Origin: DASVXQ01 sp046727955
GTDB taxonomy: Bacteria; Actinomycetota; CALGFH01
Length of the DNA: 42,224 bases
Assembly (NCBI GenBank): GCA_046727955.1
Contig: JBKPDO010000142.1
Span: 1 to 42,224 of the forward strand
Direction of reading: 5' to 3'
Below are positions 7,467 to 16,058 of the stretch, piece after piece (positions within the stretch are counted from its first letter, which is position 1; every line of letters starts with the position of its first letter). The position numbers were made by a program, and so were the translations under genes. The notes below the pieces were generated by a model that saw nothing but the letters and a program-made list of their open reading frames with translations, searched no databases and had not been told where the DNA came from.

Positions 7467-8147
7467 CTAGGACCCTTCCGGCTCGTGCAGCCGATAGCCG
7501 ACCCCACGGACCGTCTCCAGGTCGGCCCGGCCAAACGGCCGGTCCACCTTGCGGCGCAGGTAGCCGACGTACTGGTCGACCACGTTGGAGGCCGGGTCGT
7601 AGGCGAAGTCCCACACGTGCTCAAGGATCCGGGTGCGGGTCAGCACCTGCCCGGGGTGGGCCAGGAACAGCTCCAGCAACGCAAACTCCTTGGGGGACAG
7701 GTCCAGCTCGACCTCACCGCGCCAGGCCTGCCGCCGCGCCGGGTCCAGCCGCAGGTCGCCGACCTTGAGCACGGTGGGCCGCTCGATCCGCCCGCGGCGG
7801 ACCAGCGCCCGCACCCTGGCGGCCAGCTCCGCGAAACTGAACGGCTTGACCAGGTAGTCGTCGGCGCCGGCGTCCAGGCCCGCGACCCGGTCGTCGATGG
7901 CGTCGCGGGCGGTGAGCAGCAGCACCGGCACCCAGCGCCTGGCCGCTCGCAGCCGCCTGGTCACCGCAACGCCGTCCAGGCTCGGCAGCATCACGTCCAG
8001 CACGATCGCGTCATAGTCGGCCTCGGTCGCCAGCCACAGCGCCTCGGCCCCGTCGCCGGTGACGTCCACGGCGTAGCCCTCCTCCTCAAGGCCACGCTTG
8101 AGCAGCAGGGCCAGCCGGGCCTCATCCTCGACCACCAGCACACGCAT
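7467..8147 (-). CDS. OmpR/PhoB-family response regulator
   Basis: This 226-residue regulator has a receiver domain (residues 1-115: acidic pair Glu7/Asp8, phospho-acceptor Asp51 in IVLDVMLP, Thr/Ser switch LLLTA, Lys101 in LVKPF) and a C-terminal winged helix (about 130-225: DLSPKEFALLELFLAHPGQVLTR, SNVVDQYVGYLRRKVD, VRGVGYRL). The ATG at 8147 is preferred because it puts MRVLVVEDE at the domain edge; the same frame continues 22 codons upstream without homology. Three tandem 11-bp GATGTG-like units lie 22-49 bases upstream of the start, suggesting autoregulation. The downstream kinase gene is 3 bases away. Confidence 0.93.
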   Translation of the reverse strand: MRVLVVEDEARLALLLKRGLEEEGYAVDVTGDGAEALWLATEADYDAIVLDVMLPSLDGVAVTRRLRAARRWVPVLLLTARDAIDDRVAGLDAGADDYLVKPFSFAELAARVRALVRRGRIERPTVLKVGDLRLDPARRQAWRGEVELDLSPKEFALLELFLAHPGQVLTRTRILEHVWDFAYDPASNVVDQYVGYLRRKVDRPFGRADLETVRGVGYRLHEPEGS

Positions 8148-8168
8148 GCCTGGAGTATGCCGCCCGCA

Positions 8169-8196
8169 GATGTGGAAACGATGTGCGCCACCTGTG
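8169..8196 (-). promoter_or_regulatory. Tandem 11-bp repeats upstream of the response regulator gene
   Basis: GATGTG (8169), GATGTG (8180) and CCTGTG (8191) are spaced exactly 11 bp, one helical turn, as in OmpR-family tandem sites. They lie just upstream of the regulator's start, with the same motif and orientation as at 6021-6052. Confidence 0.6.
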
Positions 8197-8311
8197 AAGC
8201 CGTCCGCCGCCACCGCCGAGGGACAACGCCGAGCTCACCGCACATCTACCAGGGCGTTGAAGACGACCGAAGCCTCCGGGAGGGATGGGGTTTCCAAACA
8301 CAACCATCCAG

Positions 8312-8432
8312 CAGCGACGAACGCGGGCAGTATGACAACGGGGACCAGACCTCCTGGCAAGCGTGAACACCTTGCCTATGGTCTGGTCCCCGTCAAGGTC
8401 AGGACGCACAGGGCATCACGGACACCCTCACT
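8312..8432 (-). mobile_element. Solo IS5-like end, remnant of a second copy
   Basis: About 120 bases match 4845-4965 with roughly 10 differences and two single-base indels. The 12-bp hairpin arms are fully conserved here (8340-8351 and 8380-8391). No transposase follows, so the rest of this copy was deleted. Confidence 0.7.
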
Positions 8433-8889
8433 CATGCGACCTGCGCATGCCCACGGATCAGCCTACCGAATCGATCGTGTCCCGCGACCCGCTCGTCGGC
8501 CGACGGTCAGGGCAGACCACCGCACCATTGTCAGATCGCTGTCACGATCCTGTCAGAGGCCCTCTCCAGGAGCTGGCGACAGTGATGAGGCGTCTCGACA
8601 GCATGGTCCAGCGGCATCACGACAACAAGGTCATCTGCCATCGTCGCTGCTCAGAGCGCCAGCGTCGTGCTCAGCCGTGGGTATGCCAATGGTTGGTGTC
8701 GCACCGAGCACGGCTTCCTCGCGCTGTCGCAACGTTGTCAGAATTCTGTCGAAGAGCCTTTCTCGCGAGCGAGACAGTGCCGGTGCTGGTCAAGATATGG
8801 GGGTGTCGACCCGCCGAGCCGATCTACTGCCCCAGGCCGCTCGTGGCCTCCTCGGACTGGAGTCTCCTCGGGCTTCTGACTGACCCTCA
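8433..8889. promoter_or_regulatory. Gene-poor stretch with two clusters of 11-bp-phased TGTC repeats
   Basis: I see no gene here. Two clusters stand out: TGTCAG, TGTCAC, TGTCAG at 8529, 8540 and 8551, and TGTCG, TGTCA, TGTCG at 8725, 8736 and 8747. Each holds three units at exact 11-bp spacing, with the clusters 196 bp apart. This is the geometry of response-regulator binding sites, but no target gene is recognisable next to them. Confidence 0.5.
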
Positions 8890-9195
8890 CAAGCCGGTCA
8901 TGAAGCCTCTCTCTCAGGTGGCTTCCTCGGCGGTCGCGGGCTTCGGTAGTCGTCGGGGTCGTAGCCGAGGAAGCTTCGATGACCGTCTCCGGGGAGATCT
9001 CAACGGCCATCGACACTCCTGGCGGGAGGCGAACTCGCCGCGTTTGAGCGGTCGCCGAGCCGAGATCGAGAAGAACAGCCCACCTGGTTCACGAGGAGGC
9101 GTGCCTGGATGCTCAGCAAGCCACGCCCGTGTCTGGGACACGTGCGAGGAGCGGTTGCCCAACACCAGATTGATCGCAAGGTCGGATTGGACCAC
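8890..9195 (-). pseudogene. IS630-family transposase, decayed C-terminal remnant
   Basis: Minus-strand pieces in two frames read NLVLGNRSSHVSQTRAWLAEHP, then LVNQVG, then FFSISARRPLKRGEFASRQE. These correspond to the IS630 segment running from the second catalytic Asp region (DNxSSH...RAWLAEHP) through WLNQVE to the conserved RRxLxRGEFAS. Frameshifts separate the pieces, and the N-terminal half is missing. It abuts the end of the nuclease gene at 9196. Confidence 0.6.
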
Positions 9196-10671
9196 CTATC
9201 GATCGCGGCCGGCGGCTGCTTCGATCTCACGCCTGCGCTCAAGGTACAACGGCTCCACATAACTACTCTTTCGGACAAGCGTACCGAGCTCCTGGCGGTA
9301 CGTCCGCTTGCGGTCAGCTTTGAATGAGAGCCAGTTGAAGCTTCCAGTGACGATAGTGTCGTCGGCAACAAGGATCTTGGCATGGGTGTTGCCAAGCTGA
9401 CCGACAGTCATGTTCTTATGGCCACCAGCAAGTTTACGAAGCGACTCGATCGCCTTCCTATCCCGCTCATCCCTAGGCATCTCGCTGCTGATCCCAAAGC
9501 CAATATGAACCTCGGTGCCAGTTCGGAGGAGACGAGAGAGGCCATTAAGGAAGGCCGAGTCCACGACCTCAGCCCGAATCCAGGGAGAGACAATGAGGAG
9601 CCGTTGACGGGACTCCCTGATCGCCCTCTCTAGAAGCGATCTCATTTCGTATGTCTCAACCTCGCGAACCTCAATCGAGTCGAGCTGCTGCTGCGCGGCT
9701 CTAAGCTCAGCCTTAGCTTCTTCAGGAGAGGGCACACCAGTGATCTCTTCGAATTCCGCGTGCCTTGCTGTGACCCGCTCCATGTGCCTCGTAGCGTTCG
9801 CGATGCGCGCCTGGGCTCTCCTGACTTCTGCGAGCGGTACGCGCTCCGCGATCAACTCTGGAGGAAGCTGCGATGTGTCGTCCAGCTCTGCCTTTGCGGC
9901 GGTAGGGGAAATGCCGATGAACTTAAGCCCTCCTAGTTGGTTCAAGACATCTTCATGAGTCGGGGCGAGCCGGCCGTCGATCGCCATCATCATCTGAAGA
10001 TCTTGACCGTCATCTGGTTGGAAAACTAGGAGATCACCGACAAGGTAGCGGGCCTCTGCCCGAGTCACCCTGATGATGCGCAAGAGGTCGGCCTCGAGCC
10101 GATCCTTAGTAACCACTCGCCGAATGACCTTCTCGACGTCCTCGGTGCGAAGCTGATCTGTTCCAGGCTTCTTCGCTTGCCGTGGATTGATGAGGCGGAG
10201 CTTCGCACTCATCTTTGCATCCTTCGGCCGAAGAAGATCGGGCTTTCTTACGTCGGTGGGCCGCCACAGTAGCCGGTCGAATGCAATGTAGATGTCCGTC
10301 CGCTTTGGCGTGACCATCTTAAGAGATTCTCGAAGTTCCCTACCGACCGGAGTGAGCGAAAGGCGCCGGCCAATTTGCCCCGGTATCGCAAGATAATCTA
10401 GCGAGTCGGCTTGATACAGAGTAGCGGCGGCGGTCTCGATCATGACCCGGTCGACGCCCAAGAAAGCGGAGACGTCCTCGACCGTATCGAGGCCAGCATG
10501 TACAGCCTCAAGGACGAACTCCTCCAGAACGGGCTTATCCTTGCGCTCCAGAATAAGACAGTCCAGCGTCAGCCAATAGTAGGGAAGGCCGACGGGCTCA
10601 CAATCCAAGAGTGTCATGCCAGGTCGCGCCAAAGCATACCGGCGGGCTACCTCAAGATTCTGGTCCGTCAT
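9196..10671 (-). CDS. mkoB: Phospholipase-D-family nuclease of a Mokosh-like type I defence system
   Basis: This 491-residue protein has an N-terminal region with winged-helix-like character (EEFVLEAVHAGLDTVEDVSAFLGV...LTPVGRELRES, about 50-120), a coiled-coil stretch (about 275-335), and a C-terminal PLD domain with RLLIVSPWIR and one HxKx4D motif, His430-Lys432-Asp437, followed by TGSFNW. One HKD motif implies an active site shared in a dimer, as in PLD-type nucleases. Its ATG overlaps the stop of the kinase-helicase gene (ATGA), so the pair is translationally coupled. Base composition is visibly less GC-rich than the flanks, a sign of transfer. The name rests on remembered architecture (kinase-helicase plus PLD), not on a search. 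Confidence 0.75.
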   Translation of the reverse strand: MTDQNLEVARRYALARPGMTLLDCEPVGLPYYWLTLDCLILERKDKPVLEEFVLEAVHAGLDTVEDVSAFLGVDRVMIETAAATLYQADSLDYLAIPGQIGRRLSLTPVGRELRESLKMVTPKRTDIYIAFDRLLWRPTDVRKPDLLRPKDAKMSAKLRLINPRQAKKPGTDQLRTEDVEKVIRRVVTKDRLEADLLRIIRVTRAEARYLVGDLLVFQPDDGQDLQMMMAIDGRLAPTHEDVLNQLGGLKFIGISPTAAKAELDDTSQLPPELIAERVPLAEVRRAQARIANATRHMERVTARHAEFEEITGVPSPEEAKAELRAAQQQLDSIEVREVETYEMRSLLERAIRESRQRLLIVSPWIRAEVVDSAFLNGLSRLLRTGTEVHIGFGISSEMPRDERDRKAIESLRKLAGGHKNMTVGQLGNTHAKILVADDTIVTGSFNWLSFKADRKRTYRQELGTLVRKSSYVEPLYLERRREIEAAAGRDR

Positions 10672-13600
10672 GGCTCAAGCTCCACGAGCGAACATGACTG
10701 AGGATGAGACTTGATATGGTAGAGGACCTTGAGGAGCGGTCCTTCCTTCAAGGAGCAGAAGACACTGTCGCCAATGATGGCAAGCCCGAGGCGTCCACGC
10801 GAAAGTGCGACGTTCGCTCGCGCCTCCTGATTCAGGAATCCGAACCTACCCAAAGGATTGCTACGGGTAACCGAAAACACCACAACATCAGCCTCTCGAC
10901 CCTGTGCCGCGTCTACGCTGTTCACCTCGACGGCGAGATTCACCCAGTCGCGCGCCGCAGCGCTAACCTGGCTGTGGATCTCCGCAACCTGAGGGCGGTA
11001 AGGGGAAAGAACAAGTACCTCTAGCGGGTCTTTCTGTTCGTTCCTTGAGCGACTGGCGAGGTCCAAGCGGGCCAAGATATCGAACGACCTGCCTCGCTTC
11101 GGTAGTGTTGAGATAGCTCTTTCCATCGGCACCCGCGGGACGTTCGAAACGGTCGCGCAACCGAGATGTCGTAAGCCAGACGACCGGAGCGGGTAAGGCC
11201 AGTCCAAGCCTCTCCGGTGACGGACCCTCATTGATGAGCGCGCCGCTGTAGAAGCAGTCACTGATGAGTTCACCGATAGCCGCGACCATTCTGTGTTGGG
11301 TTCGCAACATCGCGGAACATGCGTTTGGCAAGCCAAGGGACAGCCGATCAAAGAGCGTCGTGCGAAGCTCAACCGGGTCCAGGTCATACTCTTGCTGGAC
11401 TGATCGCTCTTTCAGCGCCTCTTCCTGGAACGGCGGAAGTTGCTTGCGATCCCCCACAAGAACCCACCGTCTTGCTCGTACTAACGGTACGAGGGCTTCC
11501 GTTGCCGTGGCCTTCGACGCCTCATCTAGAATGCAAAGGTCGAAGTCGACCGTGTCGAGCGCATGGAATCCTGCTACTCCCACGCATGTACCGGCCACGA
11601 CACTGGTGGCAGCAAGGAGCGGCGCCTGGAACTCATCACTGTGGCCTAAACGCTCAAGCCATCGACCTTGAAGGGCGACCAGCTCACGCATCTGAACAGC
11701 GGCGGGGTCTCCCTCGGGTAGCAGCACGTCGGCCCACAGGAGAGCATCTTCAGCGGTACCGTCCTCAAGGACATCGCCGAGGTCTGGGCTCAATTCGACA
11801 ATAGCCTTAACCGCCGTATCAGTGTCTCGAGCGAGCTTGGATAGCTGGGCGACCACCTCGTCTCGTTCGTCGGCGACCTCCTCGGCCTGAGAGGTGCTCG
11901 GAATCTCGCTGGGGTCGGAAGGCGAGTCGTTAGCCTCGGCGATTTGCTGGGTGAGCGCGGCCGCCCTTGCCTTTAGCTCAACCTCCTCTCGGCGCATCTC
12001 TGAGAGGGCTCTGAGCAGAAGGGCAGCTCGGACCGAACGTAACTCGAGACCGAGTTCCTCGGCCTTCTGTTCGATGTACTGAGTGGACCTACGTCGAACA
12101 TCGTTGCTCCATGCTCCCATCCGGCTCTCAAGCAGCAGCGATGAGACCTGATCGGCCACCTTAGTGGAGCTTGCGGCTCCAGCAAGTCGAACCAGCTGGT
12201 CTGTGACGTTGCTCGCGCTCAATCGGGCAAGCGCATGGTCGAGGGCCACATTGGTCTGGCTGGTAAGTAGGATTCGAGCCTGAGGGTTCCTACGAAGCTC
12301 CTGAGCGATCAGCTCTGTGATGAGAGTGGTTTTGCCCGTGCCAGGAGGTCCCTGAACGACGAAGAAGTCCTCCGCGCCAAGCGCGCGCTGCACGGCATCC
12401 TTCTTGTCGACATCCAGATTCTCGTGAAGCCATTGATCCTCCCCAACGGCAACGCTTTGTGGCAAGGCCGCCACGTCGGGATGGATAAGGAGCCTAGGAA
12501 GCTCCGGGCGAACTAGCAGCGGTCCCTGCATGCGGACAGCGGTAAGTGCGTCGCGTTCGCGACTGATAGAGGATCGTGCGGCAGCCGTATCCCGGACCAG
12601 GACACCACTTGGTGGGATCGATCGATACTCTTCGTCCAGATAGAGGGTGACCTTATTGGCAGAAACATCGTCCACCATGCCCCGGACGCGAAGCCGCCGA
12701 CCCCCATCGACAACCCGGCGGTACTCGTCGATTGTCGGACTCTCATCTATTTGCGGAATGGTAAAGGTCGCGCGGCGGCGACGGTGCTCGACGGAGGTGT
12801 AGTGCAATGGCGCCTCCTTGCCGCTCTCAATTCCCTCCCGAGCATTGAGCTCCTGATACCACTGGTCGAAAAGTCGGTTCTCTTCGCGCTGTTCGCGTTG
12901 TCTTTGGCGGGCAAGCTCATCCTCGTCGGCTTCGGTGACGAGTGCGCGCAGTGCTTCGCCGGCCTTGTGGTGATTGAACGGAGCGGCAAACGTGAACCTG
13001 AAGCCGGTGGGGGCGAAGTTTAGTTCGCGCCACTTGTCGGCATCCCCTGGCTCTAGCTGTAAGGCATGGATGACATTAAAGCGGCTGTTAGGAATTGGGC
13101 TTGCGGTCCGCTTAATTGAAGCACCCTCGGGTTTATCGTCAGCCGTGACCTGAAGGCTCCACTGTGAGCCGGCGAGGAAGAAGTGCCGCCCTTGAAGACC
13201 ATCGGGGGAGCTTCCGGCCGGTGTCTGCGGCCGGAAGGTGGGCACATCGTTGAGGTCAGCCTCGAGGAGAGCTTCCACCTCCTCTGTCCCGGCTGCCCCG
13301 GTGGCCTCGCCGACGATCGTGATTGCTGATTTCGTGAGGGCCAAATAGACGACCTGCTGAACCACATGCTTGGCATGCCGGCGCTGCTGCAGGCTCTCGA
13401 GCTCAAGGCTCAGGAGGGAACCATTCTGAGGGCGGCCCGCTGGATCGAAGTCGACGCAGCGCTCAATCAGTGAGTGAAGCTCAGGTGACACGTCGAGGCT
13501 GTCGAGCGCGACTTGGATATCGTTGTAGTCGTCAAGGCTCACGTTAGACAAGCAGGCCAGCATCAGAACTCCGAACCCGTACACATCCCGCGCGTAACTT

Positions 13601-14166
13601 GCAGTGCCCTCGATCTCAGGGGCCGCGTACGGGCGCGACCCAAACGCGGCGGCTGTCATAGGCCCACCGGTGAGTGCGTTCTTGATCTTGCTAATCCCGA
13701 AGTCCGCGAGCTTGGGAATGTCACCTGTCGAGACGAGGACATTGCTCGGCTTGATATCGCGATGTACTACCGACCGCTGATGGGCGAAAGCCAACGCATT
13801 AGCAAGGGGAAGAGCAACCGCTTCGACGAAGTCGTCGAACCCAGGCGGTTCGGGGCCAAGCCACTCCGTGAGCGTCGTGTCAACCCACTCGAGGCCGAGG
13901 TAGTAGTCGCCAGTCTGTTCGTCCTGACCCGCATCAATGAGCTGTACGATGTTGGGATGCTGAAGTGCCATGAGCGCCTGCTTCTCGCGCTCGAAGAACA
14001 GACTTACCTCAGGCGGTGAGAAGCCATCAGCTGAAAGCACCTTGAGCGCGACTGTTGCCTGGTCGCTACTCTGCAGGTCGATTGCTTTGTAGACAACCGA
14101 CGACCCACCTTGCCGAGCCTGCCCAGGAAGGACGACGAAGCGGCCGCTTACAATGTGCGTGCTCAT
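10668..14166 (-). CDS. mkoA: Ser/Thr kinase-SF1 helicase fusion of a Mokosh-like type I system, with one frameshift
   Basis: The N-terminus is a Hanks-type kinase: Lys42 in VALKVLS, VVHRDIKPSN (Asp137), ADFGISK (155-157), APE (182-184). A linker follows, then a UPF1/DNA2-like (COG1112) SF1 helicase: Walker A GPPGTGKT (606-613), DEAS (881-884), VGDRKQLPPF, LRTQHRM, then in the shifted frame VNSVDAAQGREADVVVFS and NVALSRGRLG. The first frame runs from 14166 and loses homology after Val1028, ending at 10963. The correct frame resumes at 11081 and stops at 10668, overlapping mkoB's ATG. One extra base at about 11082 explains it. Corrected length is about 1165 residues. The ATG has GGAGAG upstream. 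Whether the shift is real, programmed or an error is open; if real, motifs V and VI are lost. Confidence 0.75.
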
Positions 14167-14349
14167 AGCTCTCCGTCGGCCTCCTTGTCTCCAAGAGGTG
14201 CAACCGGCCTAGTAGTTCATAATGTCCGAAGGTTGCGGCTGCTCTTGTATCACGTGCCGTGCTGGGACTCCATCTTGACCTCGGGCAGGGACGAGCTGCC
14301 TGACCGCTGCATCCTTGCATCTCTGACGCCCCATCCGCGCTCTACCTGC

Positions 14350-14480
14350 TGATCTGACCCCTGAGATTGGTCCGCCTGGGTATGAGAGTCCTGATCGCCC
14401 AGCAGGGGCAGGAGGACTCGATGAAGCGACGACGCGGCACCCAGAGCAGATCATCCGCAAGCTATGGGAGGCTGATTGAT
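14350..14480 (+). mobile_element. IS3-family left end and orfA start, remnant
   Basis: Downstream of CTGACCCCTGAGATTGGTCC, which resembles an IS3 left end, GGAGGACTCG-ATG opens an orfA whose typical N-terminus (RRHPEQIIRKLWEAD) is readable after allowing for one missing base. Similarity stops at about 14480, where NmrA-type sequence begins. The preceding stretch 14167-14349 shows nothing recognisable. Confidence 0.6.
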
Positions 14481-15089
14481 GCGGCCAAGCGGGCCGGGGT
14501 CGCGCACGTGGTCAAGCAGTCGGTGCCGTGGGCCGACCCGGACGCCGCGGTGGTGTTCAGCCGCCGGCACGGCCAGATCGAGCAGTACCTGGCCCAATCG
14601 GGCCTGGCGTACACCCTGCTGCGGCCCAGCAACCTCATGCAGAACTTCCTCATGTCGGCACAGCCGGTGGCCGAACAGGGCATCCTGTACGGCATGACCG
14701 GCCAGGGCCGGGTCGGCTACATCGACACCCGCGACGTCGCCGCGGTGGCCGCCCAGGTGCTGATCAGCCCTGGGCACCAGGGCACCAGCTACACGCTGAC
14801 CGGACCGGAGGCCCTGTCGGCGGCGGAGGTGGCCGAGCGGCTGTCGGCGGCCACCGCGCGCCAGGTCCGCTATGTCGATCTCGGCCCCGACGCCTTTCGT
14901 CAGGCGCTGGCCGGCGCCGGTCTGCCCGGCTGGCTGGTCGACGGCCTGATCGAGACCCACACACTGTTCGCGGCCGGCCACGCGGCGACGGTCACCGACG
15001 AGGTGGCCAGGCTGACCGGCCGGCGCCCGCGGACCTTTGCGCAGTTCGCCGCCGATCACCGGGCGGCGTTCGGCGGCCAGCCGTCCTAG
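14421..15089 (+). pseudogene. NmrA-like NAD(P)-binding oxidoreductase, 5'-truncated and fused to an IS3 orfA start
   Basis: From about 14475 the frame encodes the C-terminal two thirds of an NmrA-family atypical short-chain dehydrogenase: LIDAAKRAGVAHVVKQSV, RRHGQIEQYLAQSGLAYTLLRPSNLMQNFL, YIDTRDVAAVAAQVL, YTLTGPEALSAAEVAERL and RTFAQFAADHRAAF at the end. The N-terminal Rossmann glycine motif is missing, about 90 residues short, so cofactor binding should be lost. The upstream IS3 orfA start codon and GGAGG site are in frame with it because orfA has lost one base, which yields a 222-residue chimera that could be translated. It is probably inactive, but new use cannot be excluded. Confidence 0.7.
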
Positions 15090-15410
15090 CTGCTGGCGGA
15101 GCCGCTACTGGCGGCGGCGGTGGCCGCCCCCGAGTTCTCAGCTGCGCTGGGGCAGTGCGGCGGTTCTCCGTGTGCTGGACCCCCTGACGGGTCGCAGCGC
15201 TGCGGGGGCAGACGTGGTCGACCGGCGCTTCCGCCGCCGCTACGACGCCGCCCGCACCGTGGAGGCATTCGCCGCCCGCCTGCGCGAGCAGCTCGACCTC
15301 GACGCGCTCTCCGTCGAGCTGCTCGCCGTCATCGAGCACACGATGCAGCCGGACCAGACGTCGCCTTGGTTGCATCCGGAGGGATCGCGGGCACGAGGAC
15401 GTAGGCATCG
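15090..15410 (+). pseudogene. Sensor/histidine-kinase-type membrane protein, internal fragment
   Basis: In one plus frame VVDRRFRRRYDAARTVEAFAARLREQLDLDALSVELLAVIEHTMQPDQTSPWLHP (about 15213-15377) matches the post-membrane linker of a common actinobacterial sensor protein, usually read as DRRFNRRRYDA..TVEAF...TMQPT.VSLWLRP. The preceding hydrophobic part (LLAEPLLAAAVAAP) lies in a shifted frame. No start and no kinase domain are present. The fragment is degraded and its boundaries are approximate. Confidence 0.5.
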
Positions 15411-15472
15411 AGGAAACATTGCTGCGCGGGGACCCCTAACTCGTCTCAAAGCATCCGCCTCCGGGTGCGCGC

Positions 15473-15516
15473 TTGACAGCCCATAGGATAACCGCTATTC
15501 ATATAGCTAGCCGTTA
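15473..15516 (+). promoter_or_regulatory. Promoter with overlapping palindrome upstream of padR
   Basis: TTGACA at 15473-15478 is a good -35 box. About 17 bases on lies TATTCA, a weak -10, inside the palindrome GCTAT-TCAT-ATAGC (15494-15507), flanked by TAACC and CCGTTA. PadR repressors bind such symmetric sites over the -10 region. Assignment is inference from position. Confidence 0.5.
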
Positions 15517-15530
15517 GAGGGGAGGGAGCC

Positions 15531-16058
15531 GTGCAGCAGGAGGTGGTGCTGGCGATGCTGGCCAAGGAGCCGTCGCACGGCTACCAGCTCCGCGCGCGGC
15601 TGCAGCAGGCGCTCGGCCCGGTCGGGGACGCGATGAACGCCGGGCAGATCTACGTCACCCTGTCGCGGCTGGAGAAGGCGGGCCTGGTGACCTGCGAGCA
15701 GGCGGCTGGCCTCCCGGACCGGCCGGACCGCAAGGTGCACGCGCTGACCGCGGCCGGCCAGCAGCGGGTCACCGCCTGGATCGCGGACGTGAGCTGGCCC
15801 GGCCCGGGGCTGGCGGAGTTTCATCTCAAGCTGATCGCGGCCGCGGCGGCCAGGCTCGCCGACCCGCTGGCGATCATCGACGCGCAGCGCCGGGCACTGC
15901 TGCGCCGGCTGCGGGATGCCCAGCGCGCGGCGATGGCCGAGCCGGACCGCTCGGACGCGGCGCTGCTGCTGGAGGGCATCGTGCTCCGGCTGCAGGCGGA
16001 CCTGCGCTGGCTGGAGGCGTGCGAGCGGAACTGGACCGGCCGGAAGGACCGACCATGA
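15531..16058 (+). CDS. PadR-family transcriptional regulator
   Basis: This 175-residue protein starts at a GTG with GGGGAGGG 3 bases upstream. It has the PadR winged helix at the N-terminus: EVVLAMLAKEPSHGYQLRARLQQAL, then GQIYVTLSRLEKAGLV and PDRKVHALTAAGQQRVTAWI (residues 3-90), followed by a helical dimerisation half (Vir_act_alpha_C-like, 95-170). PadR proteins repress efflux or phenolic-acid genes and respond to small ligands. Its TGA overlaps the ATG of the ABC ATPase (ATGA), so it belongs to the exporter operon and probably represses it through the palindrome at 15494-15507. Confidence 0.92.
   Translation: MQQEVVLAMLAKEPSHGYQLRARLQQALGPVGDAMNAGQIYVTLSRLEKAGLVTCEQAAGLPDRPDRKVHALTAAGQQRVTAWIADVSWPGPGLAEFHLKLIAAAAARLADPLAIIDAQRRALLRRLRDAQRAAMAEPDRSDAALLLEGIVLRLQADLRWLEACERNWTGRKDRP

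Noticed and set aside
8122..8409. Small protein sharing an N-terminus with an ORF at 4301-4942
   Set aside because: The shared part is only the repeated IS5-like end read in a non-transposase frame.
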